Of a DNA stretch of 64,000 nt, positions 34,391-44,907 are shown in pieces; the stretch's first letter is position 1; each line of letters opens with the position of its first letter. Source of the stretch: Calliphora vicina (Eukaryota > Arthropoda > Insecta > Diptera > Calliphoridae); NCBI RefSeq assembly GCF_958450345.1, contig NC_088781.1, positions 117,502,431 through 117,566,430 of the forward strand, written 5' to 3'. A program made the position numbers and the translations under genes. The notes beneath the pieces were generated by a model. That model made no database searches, was not told where the DNA came from, and saw only the letters and a list, made by a program, of their open reading frames with translations.

Positions 34391-35359
34391 AGTTATGTAT
34401 TTTGATAAAATATTAGGGGATATTTGTATTATTTTTTTTGAATAAAATGAAAAGTTGTGGACAGATGCATTTTAATGACGGTTTAAAAACCAAAAATTTC
34501 AAAATTTTTCTAAAAATTTAATTTTTTTGCAAAAATAAACTAAACCGTTTTTGAGTTACGCGAATATATGTTGTGCAACCTCCTCCATTTTCGAAATAAC
34601 GGTATATCTCGAAAATAGGAGAGTTCGATATTATTCATTTTCGACAAATAAATATTTAAAATTTGTTTATTTTATTTCGTTGTTTTGATTAAAATCATTT
34701 CAAATCTGAAAAAAATTTGTTCACAGAAGTAAATTGTGGTGAAAAATTTGACAAAACTTCAATGATTTTTTAAAGTTCGAAATATATTAAACAATTCAAA
34801 TATTTCTTTCAGTGATCATGAACAAAAATTTAAAAAAAAAATAAAAAATAGTAATACACCCTCTTAGGATGTTCATTCGTCGCTGTCTCAGTGACTACTA
34901 AATCAAAGAGAATAAGAATATGTGTGGGGTTAGCTTGCACAATTGTGCTATGAAATGGTTATCTCTGATTTAATTCCGAACTGAACGTAGTGAGGTACTG
35001 ATTTCATCTAGTTCATTTAGATCCAACAATTGAATCTTTATATTGCAGTAGATCGTTCAGGAACTACCCAAGTATTGGTATTGAGCAGAATATGCAGAGA
35101 TTCCATTTAAGATTTTGAGCAGGTGTTATCAACCTTCTGACATAGATTGGATTGTCCAAAACCACGCCATGAATTTCTTTTCACAATTTGAGTAGCCTTA
35201 ATGAAGGCAGCTGTAAGTTTGACACAACTTATTTTATTAGGCAATATTAAAGGATGTACGTGATCTATATGGAATTTTAAGAGTTCTAAATTGTACTAAT
35301 CTACTTTAGCCCTTGTTTGAGGACAAGCATTTTCAAAAGTTTTTAAACTTCAAAAATTC
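34391..35359. other. Unassigned DNA
   Basis: 34390-34860 has text such as GAGTTATGTATTTTGATAAA seen in B-like elements, but no terminus. The rest is unrecognised. No gene. Confidence 0.45.
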
Positions 35360-35560
35360 ATCATGGAAAACTCACACCGCAACATCGCGTTTTACCGTCT
35401 CCAAATTCTTCAACTTGATTATGAAAATCAGCGTTCTGTGAGAAATGTGTTTCTTGTGGTTTGCATCATCGACCTTCCCAGCCTACTATTGGCAATACCG
35501 TCTTGACCTTTGCGGAAAATTTTGGGTTTAAATATTTCCAGTTGGTTGAACTATCAAATG
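35360..35560 (+). pseudogene. mariner-type transposase relic, N-terminal part
   Basis: Starts MENSHRNIAFYRLQILQLDY followed by ENQRSVRNVF, and after a frameshift HHRPSQPTIGNTV. In IS630/mariner proteins this is the first helix-turn-helix (Q-I-I-x-F-Y-Y-E-N-x-x-S-V) and the following N-R-P-x-x-x-T-I segment. Nothing of the catalytic core follows. Confidence 0.65.
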
Positions 35561-35825
35561 TGATCAGAAGGTATTTATTGTTGTCTGTGATAAAAATCGG
35601 ATACTGAAAAAGCTGTTGAATTATAGAATACAGTGCTCGGACGCAGAGAATTTCCTTGCTGTTCTCAGACTTAATTACACTGATGCATTGAAGGACAGCA
35701 TTTAGTGTTATTTATACCACGAGTTAATTTAGACTCCTAATATTTTTGAAGCACTGAAAGGAATGCTGAATAATGAACAGGAGTTTAATATTTTGTATAT
35801 GTTTGCATGACACTGATTTCAAATC

Positions 35826-36235
35826 TTAACCTCTTGTTGGCTCTTTTCATATAGAACACTGAGATTTTTGTGACTGCTGATAACTATCACCATAACTATC
35901 CATGGCGCTATTACCTTAGCGCCATGGATATTTGGCTTTGGTCTCGATTCGGCTGGTTGACAGAGCTTCACATATGATCTCTTACTCTTTTGGTTATCGT
36001 GATGGATCAATTTTTCATTACAAGTGATAATTCGGTGCAAAAATGATTTTCTTTTATAGCATTCAATCAGCATTTCAGACATATAAAATCGTCTTTCAAA
36101 GTCTCTCGGCTTCAAATCGTATGGTACCCAATTTTCCAGCTTATGGATGAATCCTGCTGCTTGCAAATGTTTTGAAATTGTTGAGTTTTACAACAATCTT
36201 CGTCTAGTAATGCCTTCAATTCCTGGTTAAAGAAG
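35826..36235 (-). pseudogene. mariner transposase relic, mauritiana-like type
   Basis: The minus-strand frame of 115 residues begins MQAAGFIHKLENWVPYDLKP and contains RDFERRFYMSEMLIECYKRK, FLHRIITCNEKLIHHDNQKS and KPNIHGAKV. The catalytic DEKW is changed to NEKL, losing the first catalytic Asp, and the frame ends in unrelated sequence after KVIAPW. Upstream, out of frame, ALLDEDCCKTQQ is the second DNA-binding helix. Confidence 0.88.
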
Positions 36236-37530
36236 TAAAGATATCATCACACTTTCTTTTTTTTAATTTAAAGTTAGGATGCGCTTAATGAAATACCTTT
36301 GATTGTTTATAATATGTCTGGCTGTCATGTCTATTGGGTTGCTAATCAGAATGGGAAACATAACAATCCATGTTCAGAAAATTAAATTCATCCAGTGTCT
36401 ACTAAAGCAAGATTTATGTGTGTGATTTTCGTATTCTTAAATGTAAGAACATTATTTAGTGTGGACTTCAAAGGAATAATAGATTTGAGTTTAATTTAAA
36501 CTATCAAGAACTGCCTACTTAAAATTCATACAACTTAACAATTGTAAATTTGTTTGTCATTGGCTGTATAACTCGGTATCATACTCAAATTACCGAAAAC
36601 CAGACAAAAAATCATTTGTTTTGGTTTTGTTGAATAACATTTGATTTTAGTTTTATAAATTTGTTCGTTATACTTTTGCTATTTTAATACTATCCAAAGT
36701 ACTTTCACACATATTCATTTGTATTTTTTGTTTTTTTTTCTTCTTACATTTAAAGTTACGCTTCAAAGAGCGAAAATTTCTTAAATTATTTTTTTCTTTC
36801 GTTTTATTATTGCTTTTTTCCAATATGTTTATTGGTATTTTGGCTGAAATTGTTTCTGGTACAATAATGAAATCCTATCGACCGTTACAGTTATTCGAAT
36901 TTAATCGGAAGTGGAAACAGCCATAGAAAAGACAAAGAAATAAGAAAAAAAAGAAGCTTTAATAATGAAATAGAAAGGAAAGAAAGACATGGCATATTTT
37001 GTTCGTTTTTTTGTATCTTCTTTCATTTCATTACTTGCTTGTAATGATTTTTTGAAGAGTTTTTGATGTATTTGAAATATCTGATGTATTTTATTTATAA
37101 GAAGACATTAATAAATATCTTTACGAACAGCTACTGTTGGTTGGTGGCGCTGAAGCTGTTACTAATGAATAATAAATTTGATTTGTTTTATTGATAAAAC
37201 ATCTTCTTGGTTACCATCATCATCATAATCATCATCATGGTGTTTCTTTTTTTGTTGGTTTTATTCTTTTAATCGTATCGTCTTTAATATTAATAATCAT
37301 TAGCATTTTCATTATTGAGATTAACATTTTGTTTATAACATGAATGTTTTAATAAATAAATAAAACAGATGAAGTCAAGCAGAAAGCTGAAATGATTTTT
37401 GTATGTTCAAATAAGTCAAATGATTTAAAATTTTATTTTACTAGACTATTGTATTATTTATGAGTTGAATCATGTTGCGTGTACTTGTAAAAGAAAACTG
37501 TTGAGTATAATTTAAAATCTCTTATATTTT
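36236..37530. other. A+T-rich unassigned DNA with a CAT microsatellite
   Basis: No gene. An ATC/CAT trinucleotide tract lies at about 37215-37242, and T/TTC-rich stretches at 36720-36830. Confidence 0.55.
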
Positions 37531-37652
37531 GTATACCCTACAACGCCATAGTGAAGTTTGTTACCCCCCCAAAATATTAGTCTAACAGTAACCTTAAAGT
37601 ATGCCGATAGACCCAGAATCACTTTATAAGTCAATTAAACAAGGTCCGATTT
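37531..37652 (+). mobile_element. A-family 5' fragment
   Basis: TATACCCTACAACGCCATAG, AAAATATTAGTCTAACAG and CTTAAAGTATGCCGATAGAC are the first ~120 bp of the A element, ending before the microsatellite and abutting LINE sequence. Confidence 0.8.
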
Positions 37653-38409
37653 TTTGGCAATAATACATGATCTTGGCCTACCATTGCTTCTTGTAAAGAG
37701 AATGTTATATGCTGAGGCCGGGAACCCCTTCACGTCTAAGTCTGAAGCCAAGGTTCTTGCACCAGCCCAATGTCCAGGTCCTCTTCGGCTAAGAGTACCC
37801 GAAGGTTATCTGTAGCAAATTTTGAGTGCTGCTGATTTGTCTGCACTATTTTAAGCGCCATTGTCGTTTTTATGGGGGTTTCGGAAGTTTCATCTCTGTG
37901 AGCAGAGAGGTTACTGCTTCAACCTCAACCGCTCCCTGTACCTGTGGGCCGGAACACTTTCACCTTAACTTCGCATACAGCGAAGAATAGCTTAAAGTCT
38001 TCTCAAGCTCGACTGAGCCAGATTCAGTAATGGTGAGAATTAGGCATGTATGGCCATTGCCTTGCTCAATGCGGATGATAGACTAGTCATCCATGTGGAT
38101 GTTGGGGTTCTACAGCTTCAAACACTCACACATCTTATGCGCATCGGTTGTCATCTTTGGTAACCAAATACGTGGGATCAGTTTAAATCGTAAACATTCT
38201 GCACCACTGAGATTTGCGATATATTTGCTAAGAAAGTCCTTTCAGAACTTATCCAGGCATTTGATCACCCTGTGGTCCCGGTGAATTTGACCAGAGTCAA
38301 AACGAGGTGCCGTACCAGTCCTATTAGGGAACAAGTATTCCATAACGAGTTCAGTTAATTTGGGCTGGATAGCACCCTATTTTGTTAATACAGGATTGAT
38401 GTTACCGTT

Positions 38410-39300
38410 CATAGAGAAACATAGAGCGGAAACTAGAAAAAAATCAAACAAAAAAACAAGTAAAAAAGTATATAATAATAATATAATACCCTACACTAAG
38501 TAAAAGAGCAAAAACATTTTTCTGTTTAAATTTCAATAATTTATATTTTTGAGTGATTTTCGGAAGTGGGCCTCATATGGGGACTATGACACATTATGGA
38601 CCGATCACCATGAAATTAGGTCGTGTGATTTTGTCTATATGAAAGTTTACTATGTTGAATTATGTGAGTATACCAACATTTTTAAGCGATGTATGCACGT
38701 TAAAGTGATTTTCGGAAGCGGGTCTATATGGGAGCTATGACTAATTATGGACCGATCGCAACAAAATTTGGTGACATGAATTTTGTGTATATAAAACTTA
38801 TTTGGAGCGGAATTTGTGGAGATACATTTATAAATTAAACATTTATGACCGATAAAGTCCAATTTCGGAAGGACATTTGTATGGGGGCTAGGTGAAATAA
38901 TGGACCGATTTCAGCCAGTTTCAATAGGCTTGGTCCTTGGGCCGAAAAAATAACATGTACCAAATTTTGATCGAAATATCTTCAAAATTGCGACCTGTAC
39001 TCTGCGCACAAGGTTGACATGGACAGCCAGCCGACCAGACGGACGGACATCGTTTAATCGATCGGTATACTTTAAGGTGGGTGTTAGACTAATATTTTTA
39101 GGCGTTATAAACATCTGCACAAACGCATAATACCCTCCCCATGGTGGTGTAGGGTATAATTACTCAAAATAATCACACATACGAGTGTTGTTTTTGTTTT
39201 CACATTGTTGTTTCTACTAATACATTCTCACCACTTAGGTTTCTGACAACTGAGTTAGATCTTTGACAGGAGAGTTTCCGCTCTATATCTATTCTCTATG
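38410..39300. mobile_element. MITE with CATAGAGAAACATAGAGCGG ends, interrupted by A
   Basis: Left arm starts CATAGAGAAACATAGAGCGG and continues AAACTAG (38410-38436). The right arm is its inverse (about 39273-39300), ending TATTCTCTATG. It interrupts LINE ORF1. Most of its length is the A element 38456-39160, so the MITE itself is only about 190 bp. Target duplication not clear. Confidence 0.7.
38456..39160 (-). mobile_element. A-family element, copy 7 (nested in the MITE in the LINE)
   Basis: Near full length in reverse: AACAAGTAAAAAAGTATATA start where the hairpin has been lost to AT-rich sequence, internal units, CCAGCC/GGAC microsatellite (39022-39048), and the far end CCCCATGGTGGTGTAGGGTA. 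Confidence 0.87.
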
Positions 39301-39944
39301 ATACCGTCTTTCTCAGTCGCCAGAGCCATTAGAAGATGGTCTTTAACCATATCGTTGAATGGTCGCCTGGCGGATGTAGTCGTGGTTTATGTGAGTCCCG
39401 GAGCGGCTTTTTTGTCGACAACCTTTCTCCTTTTGGGCGATTTTTCTCCCACTGTCTGAGAGCGATTGCGCTTGGACCTCTCTGTGTATTCGGCTACCAA
39501 GATCATCGGTTTTCTTCAGTGTGTTGTTGTTATTTTTTTAGTTGTTGTTACTTTTTGATCCCACGAGTAGGCACATTAGGGGACCATCCATGAAGTGACG
39601 GCATACATGGACTGGACAAAAATAGTTGCAACCGGCCCGTTTCCTAGCAACGGAGGGGAGCTGTGATCGACTAATCATATTTTACAACTATTAACCATTC
39701 AGGTTCTCGACACTGCTACCAACCACGTTAACCTTACAAGGGGGGAGGAAAAAGAGAGGGGAGGATAACCATTGGTCATGAAGGCTTTTGAGTGAATTAT
39801 CTCGAAAGTTGACCCTACATCAGCGATATCCACAACCAAGATAAGAACCACATCCATCACTAATGCCACCACATCGCGACAGGATTATTATCCAGGTGGC
39901 GCACCATTTAAATTTTTAAAATGCAATAAAAGTTTTGTTTATGA

Positions 39945-40828
39945 ATCGTTTTTGAACACTTATACGTTCAATCCAAATCCAAAAGTGAAAAAGATATTTG
40001 TAAATTGTTAATGACAATCCCATAATTCCCAAAAGACTTTCAAAAATCCCAAAATTGGGATTTGTTAGATTTTTTGATTTATTGAAGGCACCAAGCTAGG
40101 GACATACAAAACAAGTCTTAATTTTTTGAAAGCAGCTATGCGATTTGAGAAAATGTTGTCTAAAGTTGAAATTTAAAAATAGGTCTACTTCGGAAGGCTC
40201 TGGACCACGTAATAATACGAATTTTGATATTATTTTGCTTTTATAATATTTCCCGAAATGTTGTCTTTCAGAAAAATATAAACACACTATTTATCTCTTT
40301 CTTATTTTCTGTATAATTTAAAATTAATGTAAGTACTTTTTCCGATAAAAATGGCGAAAAAACGACTTTTTTATTTTTTTTTAAGTTTGAATGACTCAGT
40401 AGATGTTTTTAAACAATTCATTCATACTATTATTAATACATGTCTTGTTAATTCAAAAAATTATATTTCAAGAAAATCGGGAAAGAATTGGATCCGTTAT
40501 TAGCAAAAAACCAGACCAAGGTAGGTAAATAAAAAAATTTTACTTTTCAAATGCGAATAACTCGTAAACTATAAGAGATAATATATGGTTAAAGCAATGT
40601 TTTTTGTAGATTCCATATATATAAAAATCTTTCAAATCGGATCGCAAACAAAAATTTGGCATAATTTTTAATTTTTGATATACCTGAGGTGACCCACTTT
40701 GGGGCATTGTGGCTCGGCCTTGGTGTTATAAGCCCAAATTCAAAACTTAATCTTAACAATACCTCCTCTATGGCCATGGGTGATTTTATTAAAATCGGGC
40801 TATTCGGGCTTTCTTTTCAGATCCCCCA
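39945..40828 (-). mobile_element. B-related element (D subfamily), one arm
   Basis: Same order of landmarks as the reversed B arm: AATCCCAAAATTGGGATTTG; CTAAAGTTGAAATTTAAAAATAGG; TGACCCACTTTGGGGCATTG; then the terminus GATCCCCCACTGTG at 40815-40828, whose heptamer CACAGTG is intact. Sequence is only loosely similar to B, so it is a separate subfamily. The opposite terminus is not found; TGGTG follows the right end but no matching flank is seen. Confidence 0.6.
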
Positions 40829-40854
40829 CTGTGTGGTGGTAGAGCTAATTCATA

Positions 40855-41130
40855 AAAAAGAAGAGAAATTGGGTACCATACGAATTGAAGACGAGAGACA
40901 TTGAAAGACGATTTTGAAAGACAATGTCCGAAATTATGCTTGAACGCTATAAAAGAAAATCATTTTTGCAACGAATCATTTCTTGCGATGAAAAATGGAT
41001 TCATTACGACCAAACAGCCGAATTGACACCAAAGCCAAATATCCATGGCGCTAAGTTAATTCTCTATTTGGTGGGAGCAAAAGAGTCCTATATTATGAAC
41101 TTATGAAATCACATGGAACCAGTGCCGAAC
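40855..41130 (+). pseudogene. mariner transposase relic, mauritiana-like type (catalytic segment)
   Basis: Frames give GTIRIEDERH, then MSEIMLERYKRKSFLQRIIS, CDEKWIHYD and KPNIHGAKLILYLVGAKES. The first catalytic Asp of CDEKW is retained. A deletion between HYD and the Q-T-A-E-L stretch removes the usual K-R-S-Y-V-K block, and the C-terminal half with the other catalytic residues is absent. Confidence 0.85.
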
Positions 41131-41584
41131 GCCACTGATTCCTTTGTAGCGAGCATTGGCCCAGAAAATGCGGACAGATATCCAAAAAAAATGCATTTTT
41201 ACAAAAACTGAAAAAAACATGCATTTTTCTCCTTGCCTTTCCAACTTTCGTTTATTAGGGGCCACCCTAGGTAACATGTTGCAATACCTGTTAAAAAGTA
41301 TTTAGAATGAAGTGGTTGGAAAGTTTCGCTTCACCACATTTATTCCCCATACTTATGTACTTTTGCTTAAAATACATAATTTAAGTTTAGTTAGGAGTAT
41401 GTGAACACTTTGGTCCGGAATCTAAAATGTGTATTGAATTGACAAATTGTTCCGCCAAAATTCCGTTCACTAGCTATTTCCTAATTTCTCCTATCGATGA
41501 TATCAGTATGGTGGTAAACGATTATTAGATCTTTGAAAGAACTAAAGTTAAAATCTATATTAAGATTTATTTCCGCATCAACGA
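41131..41584. other. Unassigned DNA
   Basis: No gene recognised. GGGGCCACCCTAGGTAACAT at 41259 recalls B-type text but no terminus is seen. Confidence 0.45.
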
Positions 41585-41790
41585 AGGTGACCGTTATTGG
41601 TTACTGTTCGATATCGCTACATGTTTAGTTTTTCTGCCTAAATAAGATATTATTGTTGTGGACGACATGTGGTTTCAACAAGAAGGTACTAGGGCCTGTG
41701 AAATAATGCAATTACTAGTCGTGAACTCTCTAGTTTCACCCCCTATATCGGGTGAATTAACATCATTGTATTAATTTTGATGGGGCTTTA
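41585..41790 (+). pseudogene. mariner-type transposase relic (WFQQ segment)
   Basis: Reads VTVIGYCSISLHV, then after frameshifts DMWFQQEGTRACE and VNSLVSPPISG. The DMWFQQDGA block is typical of the GIIGPYFF lineage also seen at 47520 and 53640. Only about 200 bp remain. Confidence 0.6.
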
Positions 41791-42411
41791 GAAGTCAAAG
41801 GCTTTTAAATTCACATTGATTCTTATATTTTCTAACAAATCCTTTCAGAATGTAACTTCCTTTCCAATTCATTTCAATTCAAATAATATGAATTTCATTG
41901 CCAAAATATTCTCTATATTTTGAACTTTAACAGACTTTTTAATCAACATATTTTTTCGCCACTTCTTCCCATACAAACTACACATATATTTTATTTTAAA
42001 GTTTCATTTAAACTAATAAATCATGTGCTGTGTATATTTCTCAAAAGTCATAAATAAACTTTAGCTACTTTTATGAAATTTGAGTATGTTTTTGCGACGG
42101 TTTAAAACGAATTCATAATTTAATAAATTCTTATGAATTTACTTAAATCCAGTTTCTTTTGTTTTGTGTTTTTTTTTTATTTTGTATAAAATTTTGGCAA
42201 TTTTATTTAAATAAATAAAAACATAAGAAATAAAGAAAACAAAGAGACGAACTACTTGAAACAAGCGTTAAATAACATGAAAAAAATCACTACCATGGCA
42301 ATTCTTGGGAAGACGAATAATGTAAACTGGAAAAACAAAACATTAAAAAAGAGTGTTACTTTCTAGGTATTTAAGAAAATTAGATGCCCTACATATTCAG
42401 CATTCTTATAA
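41791..42411. other. A+T-rich unassigned DNA
   Basis: No gene or repeat recognised. Confidence 0.5.
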
Positions 42412-42790
42412 TAAAGGGCACTTTTCTAAGTTCGATAAAATTCACGATAGGGTTAACTGTCAAACGAACTGTCATACAGCCCCACTTTTTGACATTTATG
42501 TTCAGTATACTCTGGCAAATCATCCTGAATAGATTAATGCTTGATAAACGCCAACGAATTATCCAAATTTACTTTGAAAAATCAGTCATCGATTCGCGCA
42601 ACTCATAGACGACAGTTTTATCGCAAAATTGACGCATTGGAGGACAAAATTGTTCGTGTTATTCTTGACATGTGGCCAACAATGATCGAAAAAGTGGACC
42701 AAAATTGGACTTCCAGAATTCGCTTCGTCAGTAACATCCGTGGTATTTTGGTGGCCTTATGCCTCATTATGAAAAAAGTTTCATTAAGAC
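42412..42790 (+). pseudogene. Internally deleted mariner-type element
   Basis: The leader GGGCACTTTTCTAAGTTCGA, GGTTAACTGTCAAACGA and TTCAGTATACTCTGGCAAAT matches the 5' ends at 26262 and 53535 (minus). The frame holds the N-terminal KNQSSIRATHRRQFYRKI joined directly to the C-terminal DALEDKIVRVILDMWPTMIE, KVDQNWTSRIRF and VSNIRG. In the family these lie more than 200 residues apart, so the whole catalytic core is deleted. The 132-residue frame (42541-42939) is this fusion running on into flanking DNA. Confidence 0.8.
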
Positions 42791-42794
42791 AAAC

Positions 42795-42950
42795 AAATTG
42801 GTTGCCAATCGAATGGTTCAGTCTCTATGGCCGAATTTTAGATGGGCTGACTAATTGCAATCCTTTGCTGGCAACGAAAAAACTATGTAACCATAAAATC
42901 ATTCGATTGGCAGTAAAAACGATTGTAACAACGAATTAGTACTCTCTTTG
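42795..42950. mobile_element. MITE F relic
   Basis: TTGGTTGCCAATCGAATGGTTC and, inverted, AAATCATTCGATTGGCAG match the inner arms of MITE F1 (2916-3164). The ACACAGAG termini are not preserved. Confidence 0.5.
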
Positions 42951-43857
42951 TAATCTAATAATTTGTCTCAGAAAGTCTTAGGTTCAACTGCTGCCTATAT
43001 CCCGAGCTTGCGTACTTATAGAGAGCGCATGCTCTTCCCTATTTGGTTCGGCAAATTATAGTATTCCTCTATTGTAATTACTTAAATACATGTATTATAT
43101 ATATTATAGCATTAAATTAACTTCTTTTCCTTCCCATTAGATGCCATTACATATTCCATACACATAAAAATTATACAAAACAATCATCTAACCCTACTCG
43201 AATCTCTACATGTAGTTCCCCACATAAATTATTGTTCTATTATGTTACCAACATCATGTTAAATTAAGTCTACCCTTCATTTCTGCTAGTCAGGGCATTA
43301 AAAAAAAACCTTAAATAAATCACAACTAGAATTGATGATGAAAAGTAAAACAGAATAAATAAGTAAAGAATACACTTGTACAGCAAAAATAGAAGAAAAA
43401 TTGTTAAGACTCACAAAAAACAAACAACAAAAAAGTTAATAACCATAAAACAGAAGACGTATTTTTTTCTGGTTGTTTATTCCAACCATCATCGTCATCA
43501 ACCATTTGAAAATGACCGCAAACCAAGGAAAAAAATTATCATTTGTTATAGTCTTTATATAAAAAATATTTGGCAAAGGGTATTTTTAATGTTTGGCGGT
43601 GGCGTTTGCAATGTTTCTTTTTAGGGGAGTCATACATAAGATTTTAATGATTTTGGAAGCAAATGTGTTAAATAAAAGAACCATTAGTTACGAATTAGAA
43701 TAAGAGATTTTGTTAAAAACATTAACATCCATTAGTCAGTCAAAGTAGTCACCTAAATTACTAAAAATCTTATCTTCCTATGATGGCAATAAACCAGCTA
43801 ATACAAGTTGAGCAAGAAATATTATTGAAAAAGGGAGTCTATTTACATTTCTACTAC
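42951..43857. other. A+T-rich unassigned DNA
   Basis: No gene. The 82-residue frame at 43376-43624 is lysine/low-complexity rich and unsupported. Confidence 0.5.
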
Positions 43858-44164
43858 CACAGTGTGAGACCCCACAGCGCCTCTCTTTGAGGTCCCTCTT
43901 CGAAAAATAAAATCAAATATTCCCCTGCTACGTCTGTGTAAAATGTCATGCCAATCGGCTGAGCCAGTTTATAAATGGTAGATATATTTCCAACATATTC
44001 TGATTCTGACCCAATGTGCATAATAATCAACGGACTGGCAATCATAAACTTATTTCTCTGAGTCCAGCTACCAAAAATATTAAAGCTATTCTATCCTGAA
44101 ATAACTTAAATGACCTTTTGTGTGATTCCATCCACATGGCTGTTCCAGATCATATCTCCATCAA

Positions 44165-44300
44165 ATTCAACCGGCTAACCGAAAAACCGGGTTTTCTTCG
44201 AAATCTCGGTTTTATGCGAACCGGTTAATTTAAAATGTTGATTTTCGGTTAACCGGTTTATCCGGTTTATTTCACCCTGTTAACCGGTTTTTAAAATTTG
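44165..44300. repeat. AACCGGTT-rich array 3
   Basis: CTAACCGAAAAACCGGGTTT, GATTTTCGGTTAACCGGTTT and GTTAACCGGTTTTT. Similar in the same orientation to array 4 at 46815-46940. Confidence 0.7.
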
Positions 44301-44907
44301 GCTCTAAAAGCAAAAAATTAATTTTGATATTAATTCTATACACATTCTATCAAACATTTGGTCTGATTTTAAACCTAAAATGCTGGTATACAATAAAAAC
44401 CCCTTTCGGTAAATTTTTTTAAGAATTACAATGATTCTGAATAGCTGAAGACGATGAGTTTACTTAAAAACTTTTTCAGAATCAGTTGCACATAATGAAA
44501 CATTAAAAATTAAAATTATATTCCGCATAATTCTAGAAGTTTAGGCTAATCTTACTAATGATTCATTAAAAACTTAGTGATGTTTTTACCAAACGCTAAA
44601 TTGAATTTGATGTACATGCCTTCTTTCAATAAATTTGACTTCGTTAAATTAAAATTTAATTAATCATTTCGTTAGCTTAGTGTACAAAGTGCTGAGTTAA
44701 TTTTCAGAAATATTACAGGAGAGATAATAATGTTATAAAATCCTTGATATTAAATATTTTTGAAATTTGTTAATTCAGTTTTATTACTTATTTGATTTAT
44801 AATGACAAATAATCACAGTTAAGAAGAAGTGTATTTGCATCCTACAAGTCCTATTTTTGGATTTGGAACATTTTCTGTTTCATATCAGACAGTCGAGGTG
44901 ATAATAA
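44301..44907. other. A+T-rich unassigned DNA
   Basis: No gene or repeat recognised. Confidence 0.5.

Larger units (their letters stand above)
37655..39905 (-). pseudogene. LOA/R1-type non-LTR retrotransposon, ORF1 and start of ORF2, with nested insertions
   Basis: On the minus strand, from 39905: an ORF1 N-terminal half with TERSKRNRSQTVGEKSPKRR and RRPFNDMVKDHLLMALATEK. After an insertion (38410-39300) ORF1 continues with LVMEYLFPNRTGTAPRFDSG, IPRIWLPKMTTDAHKMCECL, NPNIHMDD-stop-SIIRIEQG and ESGSVELEKTLSYSSLYAKL. ORF2 then begins MALKIVQTNQQHSKFATDNL and LVQEPWL, the usual N terminus of the AP endonuclease. ORF1 is the nucleic-acid-binding gag-like protein. Stops (for example TAG for the expected Trp) and frameshifts inactivate it, and all downstream ORF2 is missing. 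The clade call rests on the remembered layout of LOA/R1 ORF1 and is less sure than LINE identity. Confidence 0.8.

Noticed and set aside
40815..41130. A single element joining the D-arm terminus and the adjacent mariner relic
   Set aside because: The D terminus CCACTGTG ends cleanly before mariner sequence begins, and transposase family and terminus type disagree; treated as neighbours.
43376..43624. 82-residue lysine-rich frame
   Set aside because: Low-complexity A-rich DNA, no motif, no supporting context.
43858..44160. CACAGTGTGAGACC as another Transib-like terminus
   Set aside because: No inverted partner and no 5-bp duplication found downstream or upstream; a single heptamer match is expected by chance.
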